Shown here: one piece after another, positions 34,120-43,151 of the stretch
How positions within the stretch are numbered: the stretch's first letter is position 1
How the letters are laid out: every line of letters starts with the position of its first letter
DNA from: Fidelibacterota bacterium
GTDB lineage: Bacteria > Fidelibacterota > Marinisomatia > SCGC-AAA003-L08 > TS1B11
Assembly: GCA_004124295.1 (NCBI GenBank)
Contig: SCKI01000003.1
Coordinates: forward strand, 1-64,000
Direction: 5' to 3'
Length of the DNA: 64,000 nt
The notes under the pieces: generated by a model
The model's input: only the letters and a program-made list of their open reading frames with translations
Told to the model about the DNA's origin: nothing
Database searches by the model: none
Position numbers and translations under genes: made by a program

Positions 34120-36486
34120 ATGAAGATTTTGCTGTTCATCGAAAACAGCGGGGCGGTGGCGCAGATCAGGCTGCTGAGCCCCTTCGATCATCTCAAGCAG
34201 GCCGGCCGGCTGGACTTTGACCTGTTCGTGATGGATAGACGCCAGACATTCGAATATGACAGGTTCGATGAGTATGAGGCCATCATCTTCCAAAGGACCA
34301 GCACACCGGAAACCGTGGAGCTGATGAGGCAGGCCAAGCGCCGGGGCCTCAAGGTCATCTATGACATCGACGATAATCTGCTCCGGCTCCCCCAGAGCAA
34401 TCCCCTGTATGCGCAATTCTCCGACGCAGCTGTATCTGCCGCCATAAAGGCGCACCTGGAAATGGCTGACCTGGTGACGGTCTCCACGGGTGTATTGTGG
34501 GGTGCCCTGGCTGAATATGCGCCCCACCGGGCCGTGCTGCGCAACGAACTCGACCTGGCCATCTTCCCGGCTGCGCTGGCCAAATCGGAGCAGGCAGTGA
34601 CCATCGGCTATGCGGCCGGTCTAAGCCATGCCGCTGACCTGCAGCAGGTGGTGCCGGCCCTGAAGCGGCTGTTGGAGGAATACGGATCAGCCCTGAAAGT
34701 GATCTTCTTCTGGCTGGCGCCGGAAGTGCTGAAGTCTCATCCCCAGGTTGAGCATTTGGGCGGCTTCCCGCTGCTCCAGGACTACGCAGCAAAGCTCCGT
34801 GAGGCCCGCCTTGATATCGGCTTGGCGCCCCTCATCGATAGCCCCTTTAACGGGGCCAAAAGCGATGTGAAGTATCTGGAGTACGGCAGCCAGGCCATCG
34901 CCGGAATCTATAGCCGCGCACTGCCCTACAGCTCGATTGTCGAGGGGCAGACAGGCCTGCTTGTCGATGAGGGTGACGCGGGCCAATGGTATGAGCGGAT
35001 AAAGTATCTCATCGATAATCGGGAAGAACGCCTGCGCATTGCCGGCAATGCCATGCTCGATGTCACAGAGCACCGCACGGTGGAAACCCTGGCACAGGCC
35101 TGGATGGCCACCCTGGAGGGCCTGTTTGCGCAAGCGCCGCAGTTGCCGGCCAGGCCCGTGGTATCTATCGTGATGCTCACCTATAACGCCCTGGAATATA
35201 CCCAGGAGTGCATCGAGTCAATCCGCGAGCATACGGCCTATCCCCATGAGATTATTTTCATCGATAACGCCTCCAGCGATGGCAGCGTAGATTACCTGCA
35301 GCAGGTGGTCGCGGATAATCCGCACTACCGGCTGATCGCCAATGAAACCAACCGGGGCTTTGCAGCCGGGAACAATCAGGGTGTGGCCGCTGCCCGGGGC
35401 GACTACGTGATGCTGCTGAACAATGATGTATTGGTCAGTTCAGGGTGGTTGCGCGATCTGGTGGCAGCCCTTGAGCGGAATCCTCAAATCGGCATGGTCG
35501 GACCGGTGACCAATCACATCAGCGGCCGCCAGGCTATCGCCGATATCCCCTACGATGATACACCCGGCTTCCACAAGTTTGCCGGACGAGTCAGGGAGGC
35601 CAGCGGCGGCAAGCTGACGCCCCGCAGGCGCATCGCCGGGTTTGCCATTTTAATGCGCAAGGCGATCTATGACGAGTTGGGTGGCTTTGAAGAAATTTTC
35701 GGCTCAGGTAATTATGAAGATGACGATCTCTGCCTGCGGGTACGGGAGCGCGGCAACGCCATCATGGTCGACGAGGGCACTTACATCCATCATTACGGCA
35801 GCAAGACATTCGAGGCCAACAAGATCGATTATCGGGCTTCGCTGAGCCATAATGAAAAATTATTCAAAGAGCGTTGGCCCGAAATTGATCACCAGTGGCT
35901 GCTGGAAAAGGATGCGCCGCTGGCGGATGTGCACAAAGCCTTGCTGGATGAAGCTGCCGGCATGATCGAACAGGGCGATCCGCAGGCGGCGGAACAAATT
36001 TGCCGGGACGTCATCCTTGAAAACCCGCTCTCCAGCCAGGCTTACTACGGGCTGGGAGTGATGGCCAGCCGGGCCGGCAATCAGGCCGAGGCGAGGCGGC
36101 AGTTCCAGGCGGCCTTGACCCATGATCCGGTCTCGGCCGCAACCATCAAGAGGCTCGCGGAGCTTGACCTGATCAATGGAAATCCACTAGCCGCCCAAGG
36201 GACAATGTTGCCTCTCCTTGAGCAGGATCCGGCGGACTTTGAGGCCCGGCATTTACTGGCCCGGGCTCTTCTGGCGCAGGAGAATTTTAATGATGCGGTC
36301 TCTCTCCTTACCGGCATCATCGATGAAGCGCCGGATAATTGGGAAGCTCACCTGACCATGGCTCTGCTATATGACGAATTGGGGCAGGCTGAGGAGGTTC
36401 TCAAACATGTCGCAGCGGTGCTGGAGCGGGAGCCCGACCAGGCGGATGCGGGGCAGCTGCTGGCCAAATACAACGCCGGCCGCTGA
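34120..36486 (+). CDS. Two-domain glycosyltransferase (GT4-like + GT2) with TPR tail
   Basis: A 788-residue protein. Residues 1-335 resemble a GT-B glycosyltransferase (KVIYDIDDNLLRLPQSNPLY, SDVKYLEYGSQAIAGIYS). Residues 344-590 are GT2/rhamnosyltransferase-like (VSIVMLTYNALEYTQECIESI, DNASSDGS, LLNNDVLVSSGWL, the acidic NYEDDDLC). Residues 600-788 are TPR units. It can thus add two sugars and bind a protein acceptor. With rmlA and rmlB making dTDP-4-keto-6-deoxyglucose 2 kb downstream and flagellin beyond, flagellin or surface-protein glycosylation is likely. The start directly follows AGCCGATAA; no strong ribosome site is visible. Confidence 0.8.
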   Translation: MKILLFIENSGAVAQIRLLSPFDHLKQAGRLDFDLFVMDRRQTFEYDRFDEYEAIIFQRTSTPETVELMRQAKRRGLKVIYDIDDNLLRLPQSNPLYAQFSDAAVSAAIKAHLEMADLVTVSTGVLWGALAEYAPHRAVLRNELDLAIFPAALAKSEQAVTIGYAAGLSHAADLQQVVPALKRLLEEYGSALKVIFFWLAPEVLKSHPQVEHLGGFPLLQDYAAKLREARLDIGLAPLIDSPFNGAKSDVKYLEYGSQAIAGIYSRALPYSSIVEGQTGLLVDEGDAGQWYERIKYLIDNREERLRIAGNAMLDVTEHRTVETLAQAWMATLEGLFAQAPQLPARPVVSIVMLTYNALEYTQECIESIREHTAYPHEIIFIDNASSDGSVDYLQQVVADNPHYRLIANETNRGFAAGNNQGVAAARGDYVMLLNNDVLVSSGWLRDLVAALERNPQIGMVGPVTNHISGRQAIADIPYDDTPGFHKFAGRVREASGGKLTPRRRIAGFAILMRKAIYDELGGFEEIFGSGNYEDDDLCLRVRERGNAIMVDEGTYIHHYGSKTFEANKIDYRASLSHNEKLFKERWPEIDHQWLLEKDAPLADVHKALLDEAAGMIEQGDPQAAEQICRDVILENPLSSQAYYGLGVMASRAGNQAEARRQFQAALTHDPVSAATIKRLAELDLINGNPLAAQGTMLPLLEQDPADFEARHLLARALLAQENFNDAVSLLTGIIDEAPDNWEAHLTMALLYDELGQAEEVLKHVAAVLEREPDQADAGQLLAKYNAGR

Positions 36487-36701
36487 ATGGCGCTGAGTTT
36501 CCCGGAGCGCACTGGATTTATGCTAAACTTTCTCTCGCAAGAGTCGGCCTGACTCCGTTCCATTCCCTCTTGGCGGGCAATCCCAGCAGCAGCAGTGAGT
36601 TCTACAATTCAGCCCCGGAGCTTGGCCGCTGAAGAGCTCATTCCATCCAAAATCGGCAGCAATCTAACCGGGCGTCTTTCGTTTCTACTCAATACGGATG
36701 A
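36487..36701. other. Spacer, no gene seen
   Basis: About 215 bases with no coding frame. The mixed-composition sequence leads into a putative promoter at 36702. Confidence 0.4.
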
Positions 36702-36731
36702 TGGACAGTCCGGGCAGGTGATTTCTATACT
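36702..36731 (+). promoter_or_regulatory. Putative sigma-70 promoter for the HMA protein
   Basis: TGGACA, 18 bases, TATACT. It would give a leader of about 135 bases before ATG 36875. Confidence 0.4.
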
Positions 36732-36874
36732 ATGTTGGAAAAGGGTGGCCGCCTAAGGTGACAGGAGTGCAAGTAATGGGAACTTGGGTTGCCCATTATC
36801 ATTATATTGTGGGACCAGGATTAAATGCTGCCCGGTTGGAGGCGGCGGAACCGAATGCGAAGAAGGATAGACGA

Positions 36875-37267
36875 ATGAAACAGTTTTCATTATTCGCCAG
36901 AGCGTTGAGCATACTGGCCGTAGGGATCATGTTCACAGGCACCGTTCAGGCGCAGGACGTGAAAGTCACGACGGCTGTGGTGGTCGAGGAAACCGTCGAG
37001 GTCTGCACCTTTATCATCAGCGGAAAAGGTGAGAATATGGCCGGGATGGTCTGCTCGAACTGCACCAAGCGGGTAGAGACGGCCCTGCTGGATGTTGAGG
37101 GGGTCATCTCTGTGGACGCCGTCGATTATACGACGGGCACGGCCACGGTCACGATTGCCAAGAAATCCAAGGCGAAGGAACTCATCCCCGCCGCCATCGT
37201 GAAAGTCAATTTTAAGGCCACGCTTGTTGAAGCAGACGATGAGGCGGAGCCCGCCACCGACGAATAG
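36875..37267 (+). CDS. Exported heavy-metal-associated (HMA) domain protein
   Basis: A 130-residue protein with signal peptide (ALSILAVGIMFTGTVQAQ) followed by an HMA domain. The metal site is GMVCSNCTKRVETAL (two Cys, residues about 54-57) and the fold continues with VEGVISVDAVDYTTGTATVTI. It probably binds copper or a similar soft metal in the periplasm. The acidic C-terminus (EADDEAEPATDE) is odd for the family. AAGGATAG precedes the chosen ATG; upstream frame without protein character is excluded. Confidence 0.8.
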   Translation: MKQFSLFARALSILAVGIMFTGTVQAQDVKVTTAVVVEETVEVCTFIISGKGENMAGMVCSNCTKRVETALLDVEGVISVDAVDYTTGTATVTIAKKSKAKELIPAAIVKVNFKATLVEADDEAEPATDE

Positions 37268-37355
37268 CTAAGCGTATGGCAGGGGCGGCCATCCCGGCCG
37301 GGATGCGGCAGGGACTCGCCTCGCTGGCGCCGGCGGATGTCCGGCAGCCCTGCCA

Positions 37356-38129
37356 CTAAGGGATCAGGGCCGGCTCTATGGGTTGGGGCAGGCCACCCTT
37401 GAGATAGTAAAACCATTTCGGGGATGCGTCCGCCCGGGCGAAGCCGTTCATGTAGGTAAATCTTGTGCGGTTCGAATTATTCTGCTCTGAACAGTGCACC
37501 ACGAGACCGGACCAGACCAGCACGCTGCCGGCCTTCATCAGTAGTTTTGTGCCGCGCCAGTCACCCCTCTGAAAATCCCGCAGCGGGGGCCTCTTGGCAA
37601 CCGTCCCGCCGGCGCCGGGCGGCTGGGCGGACAGTTCGGCCTCGCGTTTTTCCAGAATGGAAATATTCCCCCAATGGTGTGACCCCAGGATGTATTCCAC
37701 CGGGCCGTTGTCCTCGGTGATATCATCAATGGCCACGATGGTCTGCAGATAAGCGTTGTTCTCGTCGATAGACGGATAATCCTCGACCGGCTTCCGGAAA
37801 TAGGTATCCTGGTGCCAGGCAAAAGTGTCGCCGTCACCGGGCATGCGGTAGTAGAATTGATTGTTCAACTGCTTCACCTCGTCCCCCAGAAAATGGCGGA
37901 CGATCTGTACCAGGCGCTCATCGGTGCGGACCTGCTCCAGGTAGGGCTCCACCAGTGCCGGGAAAAAGAGCAGCGCGGGAAACATCTGGCCGTCGAAGAG
38001 GACGGTTTCCAGGACGTTATATGGGTATCCCGCCTCCCGGATGGCGCCGATTTTTGCCAGTGCAAGCATGCCTGCCGCCCGCATCTTCTGGCATTCCTGC
38101 CAGCTGAACACATCGGGGATGACGGCCAC
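37356..38129 (-). CDS. Phytanoyl-CoA dioxygenase (PhyH) family oxygenase
   Basis: A 257-residue Fe(II)/2-oxoglutarate oxygenase. The metal site is FAWHQDTYF (His and Asp) with a distal His in WSGLVVHCSEQNNSNRTRFTYMNGF, where Arg binds 2-oxoglutarate. The start is a GTG within the expected N-terminal DGxxVIPDVFS strand. Codons DYKRDG precede it in frame and then a TAG stop, with no ATG, so the gene may have lost its first residues or its true start. Substrate unknown. It is convergent with the HMA gene and divergent from rmlB. Confidence 0.72.
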   Translation of the reverse strand: MAVIPDVFSWQECQKMRAAGMLALAKIGAIREAGYPYNVLETVLFDGQMFPALLFFPALVEPYLEQVRTDERLVQIVRHFLGDEVKQLNNQFYYRMPGDGDTFAWHQDTYFRKPVEDYPSIDENNAYLQTIVAIDDITEDNGPVEYILGSHHWGNISILEKREAELSAQPPGAGGTVAKRPPLRDFQRGDWRGTKLLMKAGSVLVWSGLVVHCSEQNNSNRTRFTYMNGFARADASPKWFYYLKGGLPQPIEPALIP

Positions 38130-38440
38130 GCCGTCCCGTTTATAGTCGGCGGAGGCCTAGTTCAATATGGCTTGGGGGTCCAGCATGTTGATCAACACCT
38201 GGAGGCACCGCAGGGACCGCGTCCCCTCATGAAGCCTGCGTCTCCCGGGCAGCTGCAGGGAAGCGACTGTGGGCTTTATTGTGATTCCAGGGTCTATAAT
38301 GTAAGAGCAACCGCCAGACAATTCAAGGCCGGCCTGCTGCGGCATTCCCTGCGTAACGGGCCAGCAATTGCTCCCTAATCTGCAGTTGATATCTGTAAGT
38401 TTTCACTCTGCTAATCTCCAATTCGAAGACTGGAAGCAGT

Positions 38441-39523
38441 ATGAAATTCTTGGTCACAGGTGGTGCGGGATTTATTGGCAGCAACTTTGTCCATACGGTT
38501 CTCGCCGGCAAGCTGGGCTCCGTATGGGTGCTGGACAAACTGACCTATGCCGGCCATCGTTCAAACCTCTCTGCCTGGGAGCAGGATGACCGCTTCAAGT
38601 TTGTCGAAGGAGATATCGGTGATCGGGAATTGGTCAGGTCCCTGTTGGCTGAATACCAACCTGAGGCGATCGTCAACTTCGCGGCGGAATCCCACGTGGA
38701 CCGAAGTATTGACGGGGCCGACGTATTTATCCTGACCAATATTAACGGGACATTTGCACTATTGGATGAGGCCCTCAAGTACTGGCAGGATCGGGGCCGG
38801 CCTTCCGGCTTCAGATTCCACCATATCAGCACCGATGAGGTTTACGGCTCTCTCCGCAGCAGCGGCAGTTTCTCCGAGGCCACCCCTTTTGCGCCCAACT
38901 CTCCCTATGCAGCCTCTAAAGCATCATCGGACCACCTGGTGCGGGCGTATCATGTCACGCATGGCCTGCCTACGAGCATCACCAACTGTTCCAACAACTA
39001 CGGGCCCTATCAACTCCCCGAGAAACTGATTCCCCTGGCGCTGCTCAATGCTCTGGAGGGGAAGCCGGTGCCTGTTTATGGAGATGGACAAAACATCCGG
39101 GACTGGCTTTATGTGGAGGATCATTGCGCTGCCATTCTGGAGGTTATCTCGCGTGGGAAGCCTGGAGAGACCTACAATGTTGGCGGAGACTGCGAACGCA
39201 CGAACCTCGATCTGCTCCACGCCCTGTTTGAGGCGCTGAAGGATGCCAAAGATATCGTCCGGGAACAGACCGATTTTGATACCGGGATCGACTACCATAG
39301 CCTGATTACCTTTGTGGCCGACCGTCCCGGGCATGACCGCCGGTATGCCGTGGACAGCAGCAAGATCAGGAACGACCTCGGATGGACTCCGCAGCTGGCC
39401 CTCGAAGCGGGCCTCCGCTCGACGGTCGAGTGGTATCTCGCCAACCTAGACTGGTGCCGCGAGGTCAAAGCCGATTCAAGCAGCGGCCGGCGTCTCGGAC
39501 TGCGCGAGGGCGTCACTTCATGA
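38441..39523 (+). CDS. rmlB: dTDP-glucose 4,6-dehydratase
   Basis: A 360-residue short-chain dehydrogenase/reductase that makes dTDP-4-keto-6-deoxyglucose. NAD loop [10 protein letters not shown] (residues 7-16), [14 protein letters not shown], catalytic STDEVYG and [10 protein letters not shown], and the [11 protein letters not shown] segment are all in place. Full length for the family. Its TGA overlaps the ATG of rmlA (ATGA). rmlC and rmlD are not in the window. Confidence 0.95.
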   Translation: MKFLVTGGAGFIGSNFVHTVLAGKLGSVWVLDKLTYAGHRSNLSAWEQDDRFKFVEGDIGDRELVRSLLAEYQPEAIVNFAAESHVDRSIDGADVFILTNINGTFALLDEALKYWQDRGRPSGFRFHHISTDEVYGSLRSSGSFSEATPFAPNSPYAASKASSDHLVRAYHVTHGLPTSITNCSNNYGPYQLPEKLIPLALLNALEGKPVPVYGDGQNIRDWLYVEDHCAAILEVISRGKPGETYNVGGDCERTNLDLLHALFEALKDAKDIVREQTDFDTGIDYHSLITFVADRPGHDRRYAVDSSKIRNDLGWTPQLALEAGLRSTVEWYLANLDWCREVKADSSSGRRLGLREGVTS

Positions 39524-40401
39524 AAGGGATCATACTTGCTGGCGGGTCCGGTACGCGCCTGTACCCGATTACGATGGTCGTAAGCAAGCAACTGCTGCCT
39601 GTTTACGATAAGCCGATGATTTACTATCCCCTCTCGACCCTGATGCTGGCCGGGATTCAGGATATTCTCATTATATCGACACCGGAAGATACGCCCCGGT
39701 TTGAAGCCCTCCTCGGCGATGGAGAGCGGCTGGGTATTCGGCTCCAGTATGCCATCCAGCCTTCCCCCGAAGGGCTGGCTCAGGCCTTTCTGATCGGCGA
39801 GGCGTTCATCGGTGGTGATGATGTCTGCCTCATTCTCGGGGACAATATTTTCTACGGCGACAAGCTGAGCAGTCTGCTGCAAAACTCGGTGGATGCCATT
39901 GCAGCGGATCGGGGCGGTTTGATCTTTGCCTACAGCGTGCGTGATCCCGAGCGCTACGGGGTGGTGGAGTTCGACGCCGACCGGAAGGCGCTGGGCATCG
40001 TGGAGAAGCCGGCACAGCCCAAGTCCAACTTCGCGGTCGTGGGGCTCTATTTCTACGATTCTTCGGTAGTGGACATCGCCAAAACGCTCACGCCGTCAGA
40101 GCGGGGGGAGCTGGAAATAACATCGGTTAATCAGGCCTATCTTGAGTCCGGCCGATTGCAGGTGCAGGTGCTCGGCCGGGGCTATGCCTGGCTCGATACC
40201 GGCACCCACGGGAGCATGCTGGATGCGTCCAACTTTATCCGAACCATTGAGGAAAGGCAGGGCCTGCGGGTCGCCTCCATCGAGGAGGTAGCCTACCGGA
40301 TGGGGTATATCGGCGCCGATCAATTGCTGGAGCTGGCCAGAGTATTCAAAGGCGTCCCCTACGGGCAATACCTGGCGGGCGTGGCCCGGGAGCACCTTTA
40401 A
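39520..40401 (+). CDS. rmlA: Glucose-1-phosphate thymidylyltransferase
   Basis: A 293-residue enzyme forming dTDP-glucose from glucose 1-phosphate and dTTP, the step before RmlB. Motifs: [13 protein letters not shown] (residues 6-18), [45 protein letters not shown] and [13 protein letters not shown]. Full length. It overlaps rmlB by four bases, which points to co-translation. The order rmlB-rmlA is less usual than rmlA-rmlB but occurs. Confidence 0.95.
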   Translation: MKGIILAGGSGTRLYPITMVVSKQLLPVYDKPMIYYPLSTLMLAGIQDILIISTPEDTPRFEALLGDGERLGIRLQYAIQPSPEGLAQAFLIGEAFIGGDDVCLILGDNIFYGDKLSSLLQNSVDAIAADRGGLIFAYSVRDPERYGVVEFDADRKALGIVEKPAQPKSNFAVVGLYFYDSSVVDIAKTLTPSERGELEITSVNQAYLESGRLQVQVLGRGYAWLDTGTHGSMLDASNFIRTIEERQGLRVASIEEVAYRMGYIGADQLLELARVFKGVPYGQYLAGVAREHL

Positions 40402-40705
40402 GCACCCGGCACATGAACCCTACGCTAGCGGCCCATGCACAGGGGTGCTGCCCTGAGACCCCGGCCACAACCGCAGGATAGCTACTCATCGACCCACACC
40501 GTACGAGCCGCCAGGCGGCAATTTTCTGTTTCCCACGATCTTCCCGGTTTCGGCCGCGCCAGGCAGGGCTTAAAATTGCCGGTTTGGCAACCTGGCCACT
40601 TGCTGAAGCGGACCCAGCCTCAGCGGGCAGTGCAGCCACAGGTTGATTTGCGGCCCTGCAACGCGCATAAAAGTCTTTTCCCGGATACGGAGCGGAGAGG
40701 CATTT
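40402..40705. other. Spacer with repeat landmark
   Basis: About 300 bases without gene. CCCGGATACGGAGCGGAGAGG at its end matches the CCGGATACGG core that also precedes tRNA-like copy 1 and lies within the tail repeats. Confidence 0.4.
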
Positions 40706-40780
40706 TAGTTTGTCGATAGGTACGCACGATATTTAGGATCCACTGGGAAAAATCCCCTGGAAGTTCGAATCTTTGGAGTT
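40706..40780 (+). pseudogene. tRNA-Leu-like relic, copy 3
   Basis: TTTGTCGATAGGTACGCACGATATTTAGGATCC corresponds to the D-arm and anticodon part of copies 1 and 2. A hairpin ACTGGGAAAAATCCCCTGG stands in the variable arm, and a weak T arm with loop TTCGAAT follows. The acceptor strand does not pair. A later part (GCGGCGCCCGACGAGAAAGTAG) resumes the flank of copy 1 after about 30 extra bases. Confidence 0.45.
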
Positions 40781-40809
40781 AATCCCCACCTTGTGCCGGG
40801 GCGGCGCCC

Positions 40810-40840
40810 GACGAGAAAGTAGCTCCGTTTGGGGCTATTT
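40810..40840 (+). terminator. Hairpin of the tRNA-like element, copy 3
   Basis: TAGCTCC-GTTT-GGGGCTA with T-rich tail (TTTCACTTT), preceded by GACGAGAAAG as at 691-700. It stands just upstream of the flagellin promoter and could insulate it. Confidence 0.45.
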
Positions 40841-40863
40841 CACTTTGGGGCCATAGGCCCAGC

Positions 40864-40890
40864 TTCAGTTTTGAAATTAATGGCCGATAA
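40864..40890 (+). promoter_or_regulatory. Sigma-28 (FliA) promoter of flagellin
   Basis: TTCAGTTT, 11 bases, GCCGATAA. The -10 half is an exact match to the FliA consensus and the -35 half matches 6 of 8 bases of TAAAGTTT, with the standard spacing. It leaves a leader of about 85 bases before ATG 40984. Confidence 0.8.
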
Positions 40891-40983
40891 GGAGCATGCC
40901 CCGCAAGGGGCTGGCGCTGGTTGCCAGAAACTGATGGTCGGATGGGATATGGAAGTCCCACGCCGATTAACAAGGAGGTTTTC

Positions 40984-41805
40984 ATGAGTTTCACACGAAT
41001 CGGCGCCAATATTGCGGCCTTACAGTCATTGAATGCGCTGCTCAAGGTCAACAATACTATTGGCCGTAGCCTGCTCATACTATCCACGGGCAAGCGGATT
41101 AACTCGGTCGGCGATGACGCCGCCAGTTTCTCCCTGGCACGGGGACTGGAGGCGCGTCGGCGCTCCCTGCAGCAGGCTCTCTCTAATGTAGGTACAGCCA
41201 AAAACGTCCTAAGCATTGCAGAAGGCGGTTACCTGGCCATCAGCGATCTTCTCCAGATCATCAAGGAGAAGACGGTGCAGGCTGCGGACGACTCCTACAA
41301 TGTTTCCCAGCGGGCGGCCATCCAGGGTCAGATTGATGCACTGGTCGAGGAAATCGACGACATCGTAGGCGAGAACCAGTTCCAGGGCCAGCAGCTGATC
41401 GACGGCACATTCAGCGACAGCAAGTTCCAGACGGGCGCCGCTGCAGGTGATGTCTTTACCGTTAGCCTGGCAAATGCCGACTCTGCGGCCCTCAGTGTAA
41501 ACGCCCTAGTCGTGGACAGTGCGTCGACCGCTTCTGCAGCGATTGCCGCTGTGGATGCAGCCATCGACACACTGAACAATGCGGCCCAGACGGTAGGTGA
41601 AAGTTTACTGCGGCTCGGTTCCAAGGAATCGACGCTGTCGGTATCCATCACCAACACCGAGGCAGCCCGAAGCCGAATCGAGGACGCCGACTTTGCAATG
41701 GAACAGGCAAACCTGGTGCGAAACCAGATCATCCAACAAACTGCTTTCAGTGCTTTTGCGCAAGCAAACGCGGCTCCCCAGCTGGTGCTATCACTCTTCC
41801 GGTAA
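40984..41805 (+). CDS. fliC: Flagellin
   Basis: A 273-residue flagellin with both conserved coiled-coil ends. D0/D1 N-part: TRIGANIAALQSLNALLKVNN, then LSTGKRINSVGDDAASFSLA. C-part: ITNTEAARSRIEDADFAMEQANLVRNQIIQQ, ending QLVLSLFR. The central variable region is only about 100 residues, so the filament surface is small and Ser/Thr-containing. The start has AAGGAGG 6 bases upstream and is under a sigma-28 promoter; a strong terminator follows. Sulfotransferase, glycosyltransferase and rml genes lie upstream. Confidence 0.95.
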   Translation: MSFTRIGANIAALQSLNALLKVNNTIGRSLLILSTGKRINSVGDDAASFSLARGLEARRRSLQQALSNVGTAKNVLSIAEGGYLAISDLLQIIKEKTVQAADDSYNVSQRAAIQGQIDALVEEIDDIVGENQFQGQQLIDGTFSDSKFQTGAAAGDVFTVSLANADSAALSVNALVVDSASTASAAIAAVDAAIDTLNNAAQTVGESLLRLGSKESTLSVSITNTEAARSRIEDADFAMEQANLVRNQIIQQTAFSAFAQANAAPQLVLSLFR

Positions 41806-41834
41806 ACCAGCGCAACCAGTTGGGCTTTCGTGTG

Positions 41835-41868
41835 AAAAGGGCTTGGTTTTTGCCAAGCCCTTTTCTAT
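41835..41868 (+). terminator. Intrinsic terminator of flagellin
   Basis: AAAAGGGCTTGG-TTTTTG-CCAAGCCCTTTT, a perfect 12-bp stem with U-rich 3' end (TTTTCTATTT), 30 bases after the flagellin stop. Confidence 0.92.
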
Positions 41869-42261
41869 TTACTTCATTCAGCCTGGTTTCAGGCGCATGC
41901 TGCTGATGATTCATTGTTAAGGCGCCGGAGTAATATGGAGCATTCCTGGCTTTTCGTCAAATCGAATTCGCAGCATATTTGTGCCGAACTCCCGGCGCCA
42001 TCAACAAGCCTCATGCCTACCCGGTTCGGACCCGGGTTACTCGCCGGATACACAGCCTGGCCCCCAGGCGATAACACGCGGGACCCTATATCCCGGCGGC
42101 ACCGACATTGCCATGCAGAACAAGTTGGCCAGGCCCATAATGATGCAGTGAGTCGCCATGATCCTCCACACCCCACGCCTCAACTAAATTTTGATCGTTG
42201 GATGGCCCTAAGTTGGGATTGGTTTCCGCATCTCTGGGGATGGCCAAGAACAGGAGGAGAA
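41869..42261. other. Spacer, no gene seen
   Basis: About 390 bases. An open frame runs into the OsmC gene but its residues before the strong ribosome site at 42251 lack protein character. Confidence 0.4.
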
Positions 42262-42768
42262 ATGTCTGCATTGAACAAGGGGATCAACGTCGGTGAAATT
42301 CAGCAATTCAGGGATATGGCCAGGGAAGACCCTACTCAAGCGGATCGATCCCCGTCACTGGTAGCGCATTGGGTCGGCGGCAGCCGTTCGAGGGTTGAAT
42401 ATGAAGATGTTGTGACGTACATGGGTGGTGACGGTGAACTGAATCCGATGCAGATGCTACTGGCGTCATTCGCCGCATGTGACGTAGATCTGATTGCAAT
42501 GCACGCATCCCTGCTCGGTCTCAAAATAGAAAGCCTTGCAGTGGAATGCAGCAGTCATTTTAGCGTGGAATCCTACTTGGGCATTGAGGATAAGCAAGGA
42601 TCAGGCTACGGCGCGGTCACTTCAACAGTGCACATCCGACTGCCTGGAGCCACTCCAGAGCAGATAGATTATTTGCGAGAACGTTGCGAAAAATCCTCAC
42701 CGGTGGGCGATTCGCTAGCGCGGGCAATTGAGTTTGAGTTGGAGTTTGAGGCCGATACAAAAGGCTGA
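42262..42768 (+). CDS. OsmC/Ohr family protein
   Basis: A 168-residue OsmC-fold thiol peroxidase-like protein. The two redox cysteines are visible: one in LASFAACDVDLIAMHASLLG and one in LRERCEKSSPVGDSL. Members reduce organic hydroperoxides using lipoyl or other thiols, though many of this YhfA-like branch are untested. AGGAGGAG precedes ATG 42262. No partner gene is adjacent; the following gene differs in composition. Confidence 0.82.
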   Translation: MSALNKGINVGEIQQFRDMAREDPTQADRSPSLVAHWVGGSRSRVEYEDVVTYMGGDGELNPMQMLLASFAACDVDLIAMHASLLGLKIESLAVECSSHFSVESYLGIEDKQGSGYGAVTSTVHIRLPGATPEQIDYLRERCEKSSPVGDSLARAIEFELEFEADTKG

Positions 42769-43151
42769 GCCCTTAAGCAGGGCGTGTGCCCCATCTAAAA
42801 CGCGCGGCAGGGGAGCGGGCCGGCTGGTGTAGTCCGGTATACAAATTTGGGGGTACTACAATTCTTAGCGCTTAATTGGAAGGTAATCCTTAGCTTAGCA
42901 GGGTGTCCAAAGCATGGAGCATAGTCACCGAGAGCGGTATAATGATTCACTGAAGAAGGTGAATCTTTGGCATAATTATGAGGGGAGAAGCAAGCAGGTA
43001 CTGGAACGTGGGGAGAAGATCATCTGAAGAACGCTGCAGAGGAGCCCTCAGCTAAACCTTGGAAACGCGAAATGTGGCGCTTATTTTCAGGGCCAAGCAG
43101 TTTGCATTGCATCACTATCACAACGGTCACAATATAGTAAAGTGAATATAA
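42769..43151. other. Spacer with change of base composition
   Basis: GC-rich up to about 42850, then becoming AT-rich toward the desaturase gene, which probably marks the left edge of an acquired segment. No gene and no clear direct repeat were seen. Confidence 0.4.
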
